A stretch of DNA of 64,000 bases from contig MU385713.1 of NCBI GenBank assembly GCA_022497155.1, forward strand, positions 1-64,000, written 5' to 3'. The first letter of the stretch is position 1, and the number at the start of each line of letters is the position of its first letter. Positions 45,898 to 57,729 of this stretch are shown here, one piece after another. This stretch comes from Whalleya microplaca. Lineage: Eukaryota > Ascomycota > Sordariomycetes > Xylariales > Xylariaceae. The notes below the pieces were generated by a model. That model worked only from the letters and a program-made list of their open reading frames with translations, had not been told where the DNA came from and did not search any database. The translations under genes and the position numbers were made by a program.

Positions 45898-47545
45898 ATT
45901 TGGAGTGCTAATTGCACTTTTGAGATGCTGAGCTAAGCACTGGAGGCAATGAGGTCTGAGAATCTCTATATCATTAGGATATGCCAAATGCTGTGAAATT
46001 TGGCTGTGTACTATGTACGACTGTTAGATTACTAGAGCATAACGCGCCTGAGGTAAATACCGTAGGCCTTGAGACCACGTAGGTCAGAATAAACATCCAT
46101 GTTACTACGCTTTATGCTCTTCTCCGTATATGAATATGTGCATTCTCCTCTCGATATATGCCTGCTTCGTATGATGTTAAAACAGTCGGTGGTTCGATCT
46201 TATCCTCTTAAGAAGGGTATATGCCTGTCTGTATGTCTGTAGCTTGAAATGTGATACCAACACCAGCTCCTTGACCTTGGAGCTACCAAAAAGGTTTTGC
46301 ATACAAGTCAACAGATGTACAATGTGTATATTCAATTCGTCATCCTCCCTGTGGTCTCCATCGACAATTGCATAGGATTTCTATATGGCCAACCGGACAT
46401 GTAGCTATTCTTATAATAAAGTCATGGTCATACTATAGTTTGCTTTTGCGCCAGTAAGAATAGCATTAATAGCAGCAGTGACCCCCGCATACTCGACCTA
46501 GACAAATATCTTGAGGTGGTTTCTAGAATATTAAGATCATTAACTCCACTGAGAAACGCGACAGTACTCACGCCTTGGTGCTCCATTGTCCCTATCACAC
46601 GTTTTTTTAGGCTTATAGGTGAGAACTGTCAGGTTGTGCCATATAGCTTCAACCACTTTGGAGGCTTGAAATAGGGGAGACTTGCCAATTATATACCTGT
46701 CTTGGTATACATAATGATCTCCAATTGGGAGGCCGTTAGTCCAGAGGAAGGGAGGGACGATATATCCCACAAGATCTAGTATACCTCAAGTGCCAATGAA
46801 AAAGGGCCAGGACCACGACCGAGACGCCATCTGCGTGGGAATGAAAAGCGCGCCCTTCCGCGCCTACGAAAATTATCTTTTAGCAATGCCGGGTGCCATA
46901 ATACAATACGGCATCTATAGACACGTCTTGAACACAACGTGACCGGCCCGTACGAGCAACGTGACGGGCATCGGACATCTTTAAGTCGTAGCCCGATCTC
47001 CAAAAGTGGCCGCATCATGACTCATCCGGCGTGCCAAAGGCGGCGGCTGCTCCGCTTCTAGAACGCGGAGAATTTCCACGACTAGCTTCGGGAGTAACAT
47101 GCCTAATAAATATTCCTTAGGCATTAAAAGTTTACTGTTACTATAGTTTAGTCAATTTTCAAGATCGACATCAGGTCCCCTTTTTTCACCTCATCCAGAG
47201 CCCGATTACTTTTGAATACAATGCTGTTCGCGTTAGTCCTGATAATTCCTGTTACCTATGGGTTCCCACGAGGACTGTAAGTAGTTACTGACTAGGTATG
47301 CAAGGTTATCTAAGTGATTGGTATCTACTACCTACTAGTAAGTCGTACTATATACATAGCATCGCACGCTCCGGCGCCGCCCGGTCCCACTACAACCGGT
47401 ATTGCGCCATTGACTCGCCTTTTGCCCGCGATCCACAGCTCCCAGTGAATCATACCACCTCTCCTACGAATTTTCGTTTATAAACTTCATACAAGAATAT
47501 TTCCTATATACTACATTTCCCTCAGCTTCAAGTCGCCCGAGTTGA
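45898..47545. other. Intergenic, no gene seen
   Basis: About 1.65 kb holding the rad7 3' flank and the monooxygenase promoter. No frame on either strand has gene-like features. Confidence 0.6.
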
Positions 47546-49183
47546 ATGCGCCCAAGGCCATTGTTGTTCCAAGCCTTCCGCACCCTTAAATTCCTCAAGC
47601 TCCGCTCTCAACCCGGCTCTACCCGGAGCGCGCGCTCCACCCACATCCGAACCATGGGCTCCTTACCCACGGGCGCCGAAGCAGGGCCCTTCGACGTCAA
47701 GAACGTCGCAATCATCGGCGCGGGCCCCAGCGGCCTCGCCGCCGCCAAGTACCTGCTGGCCGAGGGCGCCATCTCGCGCATCGACATCTTCGAGCAGCAG
47801 GCCGAGGTCGGCGGCGTCTGGAACTACAGCGCGCAGGCGCTGCCGCAAAACAAGCTCGAGGTGCCGCAGACCAGCGCGCACCCGAAGCCCGACGTCCCGG
47901 TCAGGGACCCCGAGGACCCGGCCGCGCCGCCGCTGTTCCCCTCCCCTATGTACAATGATCTGAACACTAACATCCCGCACACCCTCATGCGCTTCTCTGA
48001 TACCCCCTTTCCGGATGGCTGTGAGATCTTCCCGACCAGGCAGGTCGTTCAGGACTACCTCGTGCGCTACGCGCAAGACGTGCGGCATCTCATCCGGTTC
48101 AGCACGCAGGTTACGGGGGTGTCCCTGCGCAGCGCTCCCGGTGCCGCTCCCGCAAGCCCCACGCGCGAGCAATGGGACGTGCAGACCACGGACCTGCTGT
48201 CCGGCGCTCAGACGGAAGCGGTCTACGACGCGGTGGTAGTAGCATCAGGGCACTACGCGACGCCGTACATCCCGTCCGACATCTCGGGGCTCACGGCCTT
48301 CCACGCCGCGCACCCCGGCGCGATCTCGCACTCGAAGCTGTACCGCAGCCCGGAGGCCTTCCGCGGGAAGAAGGTGATCGTGGTCGGCGCGGGGCCCTCG
48401 GGCCTCGACATCGCGTCGCAGATCCGCCGCGTGAGCGCGCAGCCGCTCCTGATCTCGGCGCAGAGCGCCGCCCCGCCCGAGATGATCGCGCACATCGGCG
48501 TCGAGCAGGTGCCCGAGATCGCGCGGTTCCTGCCCGCCTCGCGCGGCGTCGAGTTCCGGCCCTACGACGACGACGGGCCCAGGGACGAGCCGCGCGTCGA
48601 GACCGGCGTCGACGCCGTGCTCTTCTGCACGGGCTTCCTGTTCGCGTTCCCGTTTGTGGCGGAAGGCACGCTGGAGCCCCCGCTCGTGACGGATGGGCGG
48701 AAGGTGCTGGGCATCGCGCGACACCTGCTGCACGTGCGCCACCCGACGCTCGCGTTCGCGGGCCTGCCGATCAAGGCCATCCCGTTCCCGGTGGCGGAGG
48801 CGCAGGCCGCGGTCGCGGCGCGCCTGTGGGCGAACCGGCTGCCGCTGCCGGGGCGGGAGCTGCTGGAGAAGTGGGAGCGCGAGGACGAGACCGAGGGGTC
48901 GCATGTCTTCGCGCAGCTGGCCGACGGGCGATACATCAACGAGATGCACGATTGGGCGCTGCAGGCCACGGGGGGCAAGGAGCAGGGGAAAAAGCCGCCG
49001 TTTTGGGACCCGGAGCTCCTGTGGGAGCGCAGCATCTATGCCGAGGCTAAGATGCAGTTCGAGAAGACGGGCAAGAAGGCTAAGACGCTGGAGGAGTTGG
49101 GGTTCCGGTTTGAGCCTGCGGAGGTGCATACGATTGAGGACGCGGCGAAGGAAGATCCGCAAGCAGATGTTACTGGATTATAG
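47546..49183 (+). CDS. Flavin-containing monooxygenase (FMO family)
   Basis: A single exon of 545 residues with very GC-rich codons. The FAD-binding GAGPSG lies at residues 58-63 and the NADPH-binding GAGPSG at 281-286. Between them, VVVASGHYATPYIP (about 229-242) replaces the Baeyer-Villiger type fingerprint with the FMO 'SGHY.TP' block. The layout matches yeast thiol-oxidising Fmo1 and related ascomycete proteins that oxidise S or N centres with O2 and NADPH. The substrate is unknown. The first about 36 residues are Arg/Ser-rich and could be a mitochondrial presequence; a second ATG at residue 37 (47654, context ACCATGGGC) may be the true start of a cytosolic form. It is convergent with the lipase gene, with no other pathway genes beside it. 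The GC bias produces long meaningless frames on the other strand. Confidence 0.9.
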   Translation: MRPRPLLFQAFRTLKFLKLRSQPGSTRSARSTHIRTMGSLPTGAEAGPFDVKNVAIIGAGPSGLAAAKYLLAEGAISRIDIFEQQAEVGGVWNYSAQALPQNKLEVPQTSAHPKPDVPVRDPEDPAAPPLFPSPMYNDLNTNIPHTLMRFSDTPFPDGCEIFPTRQVVQDYLVRYAQDVRHLIRFSTQVTGVSLRSAPGAAPASPTREQWDVQTTDLLSGAQTEAVYDAVVVASGHYATPYIPSDISGLTAFHAAHPGAISHSKLYRSPEAFRGKKVIVVGAGPSGLDIASQIRRVSAQPLLISAQSAAPPEMIAHIGVEQVPEIARFLPASRGVEFRPYDDDGPRDEPRVETGVDAVLFCTGFLFAFPFVAEGTLEPPLVTDGRKVLGIARHLLHVRHPTLAFAGLPIKAIPFPVAEAQAAVAARLWANRLPLPGRELLEKWEREDETEGSHVFAQLADGRYINEMHDWALQATGGKEQGKKPPFWDPELLWERSIYAEAKMQFEKTGKKAKTLEELGFRFEPAEVHTIEDAAKEDPQADVTGL

Positions 49184-49540
49184 TTAACGAGTTAGATCTA
49201 GAGATGCTAGAAGGGTGAAAGTCCCGTAGGGTAGAGTAGCTATTTGTATGCCAAGGAGTGTTATATAAGGTAGAGAGAATACCATCGCCGGTAGTTTAGG
49301 TAGACATCTTAGTATTAGAGTAAAAGGGCCCGTTAAAGGAGCCTTTTCTTAACGTTTGTAGGTATAACAATGCTCAGTGTTATTGGTTGTATAAACTCTA
49401 AACAAACTTATCCAAATAATAGGAGTTGTTCTGTATTCCGCTAACGCCAACCCATGCATATGCTACTGAAAGCCCCCGGTCCTTGCTCGCCTATCTCAAA
49501 AAGAACTTACTACCTAAGATATATATCTTTAAACGAGTAA
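49184..49540. other. Convergent 3' flanks
   Basis: 357 AT-rich bases between the monooxygenase and lipase stops. No gene or clear hairpin. Confidence 0.6.
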
Positions 49541-50766
49541 TTATTCATCTAAAGTCTTCACGAACGCGCGATCTTGCTCAACCCAATCGTTCAGCTTGGC
49601 CTCGAGCTCATCATCAGAAACATCGTTGGGCTCGGACGTCGCCATATCAGAGGTGACAGTCCTCTTCCACTCGATGCCACTCGAACTACACGCACCAATG
49701 CGCTCGAAGTAGGAGCTATGGGCACTAGTATCGAGGCCGAGGGTGCCGCCATTGCAATTGAGATTCGCGTACCCCTGGCATACCTGGATATCCGCGACGG
49801 CATAGCTCGTCGTGCTCGCCTCGCCAGTTGACAACCAGTACTCCGGGCTCGTGTGGCGATAGTTGATGATGACGGGCGGCAGGCGGGGCACCGGGTCGTC
49901 GAGGTGGGTGACGCGGAACTCGGCGCCGGCTTGGTCGGTCACGAAGGCCGCGAACGCCTTGTTGCCCACCCGCGGGCTGCCGTAGCTGTACACATCCACG
50001 TTCGAGTAGCCCTCCTTGCGGGCGTATGCCGCGCCCAGCGTGCTCACGGCACCTCCGAGCGAGTGTCCCGTAAACACGATGGGGTAATCCGGGTGTGCGG
50101 CTCTCGCCGTGGCGAGGCCGGCTAGCACGCCCTCGGCGATCTCGTTCCAGGCTGTGAAGAAGCCCGTGTGTACTAGGCAGCCGGTAACAAGGTCGCAGGG
50201 GACTTGAAGGAAGACGAAGCTGTGAGGGGGTTAGGTATGGGGCTCTGGTTGGTACTGTGTGGAGGGTATGAAGAGGACTGACTCGGTGATCCAGTTACGG
50301 ATCGATTGTGATCCCTTGATGGATACTACAATAACCTTGTTCGTATCATCCGACGAGACGAAGCCTTCAGCGTCGGTGAGGTCCCCACTTCTCAGATGTT
50401 AGTTACTTAATATTTAAAACAAACAGGTCTTATATGAATGGACAGTACCTGAAGGTCGCTACAACCTTTGCACCCGCAGACGTGACATCAGGACACGCAT
50501 TATTGGAGCAAGTTACTGTTGAGCCCACCGCGGATCCATAATTACAGTAGCCAGCTGCAGCATACTGTGCATAGAAACGAAGGTTTAAGAGTTCTACGTC
50601 AGTGACCGTGACCGTGGCTTCTTGTTCATCAGGTCATGGTTCTATAAGTGGGCTTGATGTAAGACATACCTCGATCGTTCACATTGTGGCGGACAGCATC
50701 AGGTACGGGATTTGCGGTAGCCCATGAAGCAAAAGCGCCAATGAGAGCACAAGTGAATGGCTTCAT
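49541..50766 (-). CDS. Secreted class 3 lipase / feruloyl-esterase-like hydrolase
   Basis: An extracellular serine hydrolase of the Thermomyces/Rhizomucor lipase type. Exons 50766-50670, 50593-50449, 50387-50283 and 50219-49541 join in phase and give 341 residues. Introns are GTATGT...TAG, GTACTG...AAG, GTCAGT...CAG; the second acceptor AAG is less common than CAG or TAG. MKPFTCALIGAFASWATANP is a signal peptide. The catalytic triad is visible: Ser169 in GHSLGG, Asp224 in DPVPRLPP and His283 in SAHSSYF. Cysteines (YCNYG, TCSNNACP, PCDLVTGC, CNGG, GACSSS) match the disulphide pattern of secreted fungal lipases. After the usual end there is an acidic 45-residue tail (SEPNDVSDDELEAKLNDWVEQD), longer than in Thermomyces lipase. 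Lipase or feruloyl esterase specificity cannot be decided from sequence alone. Confidence 0.93.
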
Positions 50767-50882
50767 CTTGTAAAGGTCAACGAGTACGGACAGGGACAGG
50801 GAAACAAGGGCTCAACACGGGAGGATGGTAAAAGGCTGCGGCTACGTAGCAATCGCGGGACGAGAGGGGCGAAGGGCTGGAG

Positions 50883-50888
50883 TATATA
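50883..50888 (-). promoter_or_regulatory. TATA-like box of the lipase gene
   Basis: TATATA on the minus strand, 117-122 bases upstream of the lipase start codon, a usual distance for a regulated secreted-enzyme gene in fungi. It is a short match and is not proven. Confidence 0.4.
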
Positions 50889-52394
50889 ATAATATACGGC
50901 CGCTTCTCCTCTCCCCTCTAGTTCACGGGCTATCCGATGAACATTGAGGGACTTGTACTGCCTGGGCTTCACTAGTCATTAATTATGTGCTTGCCAAGTT
51001 TGTAAAGATATTTCATCCAGTCTCTTGTTTCCCCCGCACTATTTCAGCTTTTAAGCCATGGCTTTTCCCAACCAAGCAGGACGGCGTTGGAATGGGGCTG
51101 CGTTCCAGTTAGTGGCCGATGAAGATCACGTACGTGGGTGCCCAACAAGGTTTAGTCAATATATGGCTGGCCATTGGCGCCTGTGTCTACGAATTGAATT
51201 TAGTAATGAATGGGTGTGGTAAGAATATTCGGGCAGATCGAAGTATTGACCGAAGTTGATGGGTAACCGAATTAGGTAGGACCTTGGGAGATTACCATAT
51301 ACGGTCTACTCTAGGGCCCAACAAAGTCTCCCATTCGCCATGACAATGTGATAATGGGACGACTCTACCTAGTAGAAATGTCATTGCATTCGTAAACACA
51401 ATGAATACTTGTCAACTACTGCGAATAGGACACATTCAAGTGCTACATGTAATACTATAGCATCGTTTTCGGTGCATATATTATCGCATATAATGTGACG
51501 TATGCCCGCATCCGCCAATGCGACGTTGAAGGACTCAAATTGATAGAACAGGTTCCCTTGACTTCTTCTTGTAAAGCCCCTGTCTTTCTCCGGTTTTCTT
51601 TTACTTCCCGCCTGTTGTATCTGTGTGTTCAGCACTCCGTAGCACGGACGGTGAGAAACTCCCGACCTCTCCCACGTGTCTCAAGAAATAGCTCTGGTTA
51701 TGACCATACCTCGGATTCGTATAAAGGTAGCTCAGAGAATACTTGATTCGTGCATATATAAGGTAGCAACGTCAACTTGATCTTATATGCTAAAGGCTGG
51801 ACGCATCGATTTTACGCAAAGGAGAGTTAAGGCCAGATGCATATCATGATCAATATTTCTATCGATACATGCGACTTCAGCACGAGTCATCTTCCAAGCC
51901 AGACTACGGGAACCTACCGACTATCACGACATCCTCTAGTAAAAGAGGTGACGACGTCACTAGAATTACAGACACCGCAGATATCGCAGACGAAAATGGT
52001 TAGAGAAAGAAGCGAAGCAGATTCAAGATCTCCATGACCGGACTGTTGGAGTAGCATGAAGCCAGCCAGTCGGCTTTCGCTGCGGACGACACCAAGGATA
52101 ACGTGCCGGAGTATCCACATCCCCCGCACGCTAATCCCCTAAGTTGAGATTCGGGTATCGAGAGATGCTTTCTAATCCTATTATGCATTACAGCAGTTAT
52201 TATGGTCTTTATCTGATCTCTCCCTGGACGGCTGGACGATGCCTCGTTTTCTAATTAAAGAACAACGCCTTCTAGACTCTTTCGTGCCTGAGCAGCTTGG
52301 TTTCAGAAATACGAGAAGCTAGTCTACTTTGTGGAGGACTCAAAGTAAATTAACATTGAGAATGCAGATCTGATTATTATGCCGCGCATACTGT

Positions 52395-52487
52395 GGGTTC
52401 GGGTGGTAGAGAAAAGCTGGGGCAGGGCGATTGCTGGGAGTCGCCAAGATCGCGTGTCTGCGTGGGTTACGACCACTACCCGAACCC
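52395..52487. repeat. 10-bp inverted repeat, 73-base loop
   Basis: GGGTTCGGGT at 52395-52404 pairs perfectly with ACCCGAACCC at 52478-52487; weaker pairing (GGT with ACC) continues inward. The interior is GC-rich compared with its surroundings. It could be a non-coding RNA hairpin or a degenerate mobile-element end. Confidence 0.5.
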
Positions 52488-54121
52488 GAGAGATCTTACT
52501 TTTGTTAGTAGATTAGCAGATGAACAGATGCTGCTATGTAGAAATGAAGACAAGAGGCTTATGAGTTAGTAGCCTACGTAACGCATGCCGTTTCTCTTCG
52601 GACTATTATCCCAAGTTGGGTATGATATCGTGGGTGAACCACCGGAGCGGAGTGATGGGACTACCTAACCGTCCATGACATAGGCTAGCTAACATACCTA
52701 GTCAACGACTCAATACATGTCTTAAAATTTCTAATAAGATTGAAGACAGAACCGACCCCATGCTAACCCCTTTTAAGGAGACAATTCGTTAGAGCGGAAG
52801 AAGTCCGGACAAACTTACCTAGGTGAGGTAACTAATTGAGGTGAGAGGCGGGCTGAATGAAATCTTACCGTTACATCTTCTGTCCTTCTGTACATACCGC
52901 ACTGCCGCAGTACATACATTGTGCATACCTACATGCGCGTGTGCGTATGCAGGCTGGCTGGCTGGCTAGCTATGACATACGAAATAGGCGGCTAGCCGGC
53001 TGGATCCGCGGTCCAATAGCTATGTTGAGCTTAGCATCGGATATCGAAATCTGCATCTCGACTGCTTCCCGGGGCGCAGCATGCTAGTCATATCACCATA
53101 CATATACTAGCTGCGAGGTTGATAGCCCATCACTGTCGCATGGCTTGCCACCGACCAAACTGCCAGATGAACCTCGGCCTGCATCGTATGGACAAACATA
53201 TACGACTCCTCATGGAGGTCGATATTTTTGACACAAGATATCGAATCCGATGGACTAAAGGAAAGTATATTGTGATAAATAACTTGAAGGGGATGATTTT
53301 GACGGGGCAGATGCAAGTAATGAGAAATGCGGTATCCATACTGCTATACTCGGGTCTATTGTATTAAAGGCAGGTCGATAACTTCAACACTCCGCATCTT
53401 TCGACATATGAGAGGAGGTAGGCAGGATATATGCACCTATTCTGAACCTGAGTTCACAGATAAAAGCTGCCTACTGCAGGTCCGTCGAACTGCCCGATGC
53501 CAAAAGCGATGGGAGTTGCCAACTTTTACTTGCAACCGTCGGGCACTAGCCGTCTTACCCCATGTCTATCACTTGCAGCAGCCATCGCAGTCATTGGCGT
53601 ATCACAGATCTTTTGAACGGGCTTGTCTTGTGATCTTTCAGGCTGCATAGAACGAACGTATACCATCTCAGAGAAGTTGATTCAGCTGACAGCCACTCCT
53701 GCATCTCACATCATCAGAGACAGCGGGACTCAGGGCCGAGACGGCGAAACCCGAATAAGCTAGTGTGCTACTTTCGCGGGGACGCCCATTCGCTCTGCTA
53801 TTCGTAGTGCCAGCCAAGTTGAAGATCCAAATCTCACGAGACCCCACCTATAGAACATTCTCCATTATCAAACTGCAGATATGCAGATACGCGTGCCAAA
53901 CAGTCGCGTGTATTTTGCATATCTACAATACACGTAGTATCGACTAACATATCCTGCATTATAATCCAAGATCTCGGCTCACGATGCATGGATCCCATGC
54001 TCGGTTCGAAGCCGAGCATTGTTAGTGGACCCGAGGTACTCCTAATAATTCTCCTAATAGTACAATCGTCTAAGCCATCTTCCCTTGCGTCTTGGAAATG
54101 GCACGCGCTCGCGACCAACCG

Positions 54122-54128
54122 TATATAG
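54122..54128 (+). promoter_or_regulatory. TATA-like box of the beta-glucosidase gene
   Basis: TATATAG at 54122-54128, about 200 bases before the start codon, is consistent with a strongly inducible secreted-enzyme promoter. This is a short match only. Confidence 0.35.
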
Positions 54129-54324
54129 CCCCTGGTTCCTGAATTTTCATTTGTATTCTACCAGACGTAGTTGTCGCCGATTATTGTTACTGATAGTAAC
54201 GGTGTCTTACTCTCGTTCTCAACCGGCGTGTTCATGTGAACTCACAGGAACGCCTCTTAAAGCACTACACAAACGGTTCTTCCGTTCAATGCCATTCTTT
54301 TCTTCTTCAATAATTTAATAGATA

Positions 54325-57210
54325 ATGGTAATCTTCAACATGGAATGCCCTATAGGGTTTCGCGGCCTTTCGCTGCTCTTTTTGACAAGTACAGCCTCGG
54401 CCCGTTCTATCGTGAAGGAACGGGATCCTGTCCCCGACGGCTATGTTGCGGCGCCGTATTATCCGGCACCCTACGGCGGTTGGGCCGATGACTGGAGCGA
54501 TAGCTATAGCAAAGCGGTTGAGGTGGTGTCCCAGATGACTATAGCCGAAAAGGTCAACATTACTGCTGGTACTGGCATCTTTATGGTATGGTATTCTCAC
54601 ATCCATTGTATGGTCAAGTCCTTATCGCTAATCGAGAGACTAGGGTATGTTGATAAAAAGCTACCATGGCTTGCCCACACTGACTTATGATCTCTAGGAC
54701 CTTGCGTAGGGAACACTGGTAGTGCCCCGCGATTCGGTTTCCCGTCGCTGTGTCTGCAAGATGGGCCACTGGGCGTGCGTTCGACGGACAACAACACTGC
54801 TTTTCCCGCGGGAATCACCACCGGAGCGACTTTCAGCAAGGAGCTTATGTACCAGAGAGGCGTCGCGCTTGGTAAAGAGTTCAGGGGCAAAGGAGCCAAC
54901 TTCTACTTGGGGCCGTCCGTTGGTGCTATCGGGAGGAAGCCGAGAGGAGGCCGAAACTGGGAAGGCTTTGGTACGGACCCGGTGCTTCAAGCTGTTGCCG
55001 GTTCCGAGACGATCAGAGGTGTCCAGGAGCAGGGAGTCATTGCTACGCTAAAGCACTTGATCGGAAACGAACAGGAGCTTTATCGCATGTACAATCCTTT
55101 CCAACAAGGGTACAGCTCGAACATCGGTATGCACCTAGACCATGTGTTGCAGGACAATCGGCTGACTAAGTCTTAGACGATCGAACCCTGCACGAGGTCT
55201 ACCTCTGGCCGTTTGCCGAAGGCGTCCATGCAGGTGTAGGTTCCATAATGACGGCTTACAATGCAGTATGTTTCCTTGCGATAGGTGTAACTCAGTGAGT
55301 CTCAGCTGACTAGCTTCTAGGTTAACGGTTCTGCAAGCTCTCAGAACAGCTACCTCATCAACGGCCTTCTGAAGGAAGAGCTGGGATTTCAAGGCATCGT
55401 GATGACCGACTGGCTTGCTCAGATTTCCGGTGTTGGCTCTGCCCTTGCTGGCCTTGACATGTCGATGCCCGGAGACACCATCGGCAACAACGTCCCGCTT
55501 TTTGGATATAGTAACTGGATGTACGAGCTGACTCGATCGGTGCTGAACGGTTCCGTGCCCGTTGATCGACTAAACGACATGGCTACACGAGTCCTTGCTG
55601 CGTGGTACCAACTCGGCCAGGACAAGGACTACCCGCCTCCCAACTTTTCAGCCAATACTGCCGATCGCGTAGGGCCATTGTATCCAGGTGCTGTGGTCTC
55701 ACCGTCGGGCGTAGTAAACCAATACGTCAACGTGCAGGCCGATCACAAAGTGGTAGCCAAGCAAGTGGCCCAAGAGGCGATCACGCTGCTCAAGAACAAC
55801 GGGAGCCTCCTCCCGCTGTCGACCTCTTCGCCTCTCTTCGTCTTCGGCACGGACGCGCAGGCTGATCCTCAGGGCATCAACTCGTGCACGGACAAGAGCT
55901 GCAATCGCGGCCTTCTCGGCATGGGCTGGGGATCCGGAAGCGCTAACTACCCGTACCTCGACGACCCCATCAGCTCCCTGAAGCGCAAGGCCGCCAACGT
56001 GACGTACTACGCCACCGACTCGTTCCCCTCGGTAGCCACGCCGACTAGTGATGACGTCGCGATCGTGTTCATCAACTCCGACTCCGGCGAGAACACCTAC
56101 GAGGTCGATGGCAACCACGGCGACCGCGACGCCACCGGCCTCAAGGCATACCACAACGGCGACGAGCTCGTGCAGAAGGCGGCCGCCAAATACAGCAACG
56201 TCGTAGTAGTGGTGCACACCGTGGGCCCCATCGTCATGGAACCGTGGATCAACCTGCCGTCCGTCAAATCCGTGCTAGTAGCACACCTGCCCGGACAAGA
56301 AGCCGGCGACTCATTGACGGAGATCCTGTTCGGCGAGGTCTCGCCCTCCGGCCACCTACCCTACACGATCCCCGTGTCCGAGGACGACTACCCCGCCAGC
56401 GTGTCCCTCGTCGCCACCCCGCTCTCGCAAACGCAGGACACGTACTCAGAGGGCCTGTACATCGACTACAAGCACTTCACGAAAGCGGGCATCGCGCCAC
56501 GCTTCGCCTTCGGGCACGGGCTGAGCTACGCAAACTTCAGCTTCTCCAACGCGAGCATCACCGCCACGACGCCCCTGACACAGCTCCCGCCCGCGCGCCC
56601 CGCCAAGCCCGCGTCCCCCCTCGCGGCCCTCAACACCACCATCCCGGCCGCGTCCGAGGCCTACTACCCCGCGGGCTTCTCCCGCATCTGGCGCTACCTG
56701 TACTCGTGGCTGCCGGAGAACGAAGCCAACGAAGCGCGCGCGAAGGCCGGTAATGGCACCGCGAGCACGTACCCCTACCCCGAGGGCTACTCGCCGACGC
56801 AGCGCACCGAGGTCACGGCCGCCGGCGGCGCGAACGGCGGCAACCCCGCGCTGTGGGACGAGGCCTTCCGTTTAAAGATCACGGTCTCGAACACCGCGGC
56901 GGCGGGCACGACGCCGGGCAAGGCCGTCGCGCAGGCGTACGTGCAGTTCCCCGCGGACGCCGGGGTGGAGACGCCGAAGGTGCAGCTGCGCGACTTCGCG
57001 AAGACGGGCGAGGCGGTCAAGCCCGGCGAGAGCGCCGAGCTCGAGCTGAGCATCTCGCGGAAGGACGTCAGCGTGTGGGACGTGCAGGCGCAGAACTGGG
57101 TCGTCCCGAGCGTGGGCGGGCGGTATAGCATCTATATCGGGGAGGCGAGCGATAAGTTCGGGGTCGTGTGTTATAGCGATACGTTGGAGTGCGAGGCTGC
57201 TAGTACGTGA
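54325..57210 (+). CDS. Secreted GH3 beta-glucosidase
   Basis: An extracellular enzyme that hydrolyses cellobiose and other beta-glucosides. Exons 54325-54568, 54698-55126, 55177-55265 and 55321-57210 give 883 residues. A signal peptide is present (ATGs at 54325 and 54340; [17 protein letters not shown]). The GH3 N-domain includes [34 protein letters not shown] (acid/base-side loop) and GIVMTDW with the nucleophile Asp284. The C-terminal GH3 domain ([16 protein letters not shown]) and a fibronectin-III-like end ([20 protein letters not shown]) follow. Many Asn-Gly/Asn-x-Ser sites fit secretion. The first intron is uneasy: the frame works only with the donor GTACTG at 54569, which removes the usual T-G-T-G-W-like loop. 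The more natural donor at 54584 (GTATGG) keeps that loop but leaves the next exon out of frame. The loop (GTGIFM) is in the DNA, so this may be a single-base lesion or an unusual splice. Confidence 0.9.
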
Positions 57211-57729
57211 GTGAGTGAGGGGGAGGATTTGAGTATATATATATGCGCACATAGATAATGATGTTGTAATGAATAGAGTTGAGGCGTTTATATTGAATGC
57301 TATCTTAGATTTTGGTTCGGTGACGTGTGTCGTACCTAGCTTACGGATAACTTACTAAGATTCTTGCACGCCGTTACACCTATCGTTGTATGATGTCCCT
57401 AAGAGGACTACACAGTATACTCAAGACGTATGGAGTAGATCTTGGGGAAAGCCTAATGACACGCCATCACTGCTGAATATACCACATTCGTTCCTTAAGG
57501 ACATCAAGCCCCATAAACAGAACTGTCATCTAGCCAGGAGATTTCGCATTTGTACAGTTCATATAAACGTGATATAGTAGTACCTAATGATACACTCTCG
57601 CCCATATACACTCCACCGCACGCATATCTGCCCACAGATATTTATGTATGTATGTATGGCGCCAGCTCTTCCCATTGCCCCATTTCCCCTTCCCCTTCCA
57701 CTTCCTCTTGATCTATAACGTAGCCCAAC
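57211..57729. other. Convergent intergenic, no gene seen
   Basis: 519 bases between beta-glucosidase and bL34m. A (TATG)n-like run, TATGTATGTATGTATGG, lies near 57,643-57,660, and C/T-rich text follows. Confidence 0.6.

Larger units (their letters stand above)
50767..54324. other. 3.6-kb gene-poor stretch
   Basis: The interval between the lipase start and the beta-glucosidase start. Composition is like other intergenic DNA, not RIP-like. The ACCTAGGT palindrome is at 52817-52824, and GCTGGCTGGCTGGCTAGCTA-type repeats lie near 52,951-52,970. I see a 10-bp perfect inverted repeat at 52395-52404 / 52478-52487. Many short frames overlap on both strands without family features. A hidden intron-rich gene is possible but not supported. 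Confidence 0.55.

Noticed and set aside
48172..49162. Two long frames (about 290-305 codons) inside the monooxygenase
   Set aside because: One is same-strand in another frame and one is antisense. Both are Arg/Ala/Gly-rich products of extreme GC bias.
47546..57210. Biosynthetic or degradative gene cluster (monooxygenase, lipase, beta-glucosidase)
   Set aside because: No backbone synthase, transporter or cluster regulator; long gaps and no shared pathway. They look like independent genes.
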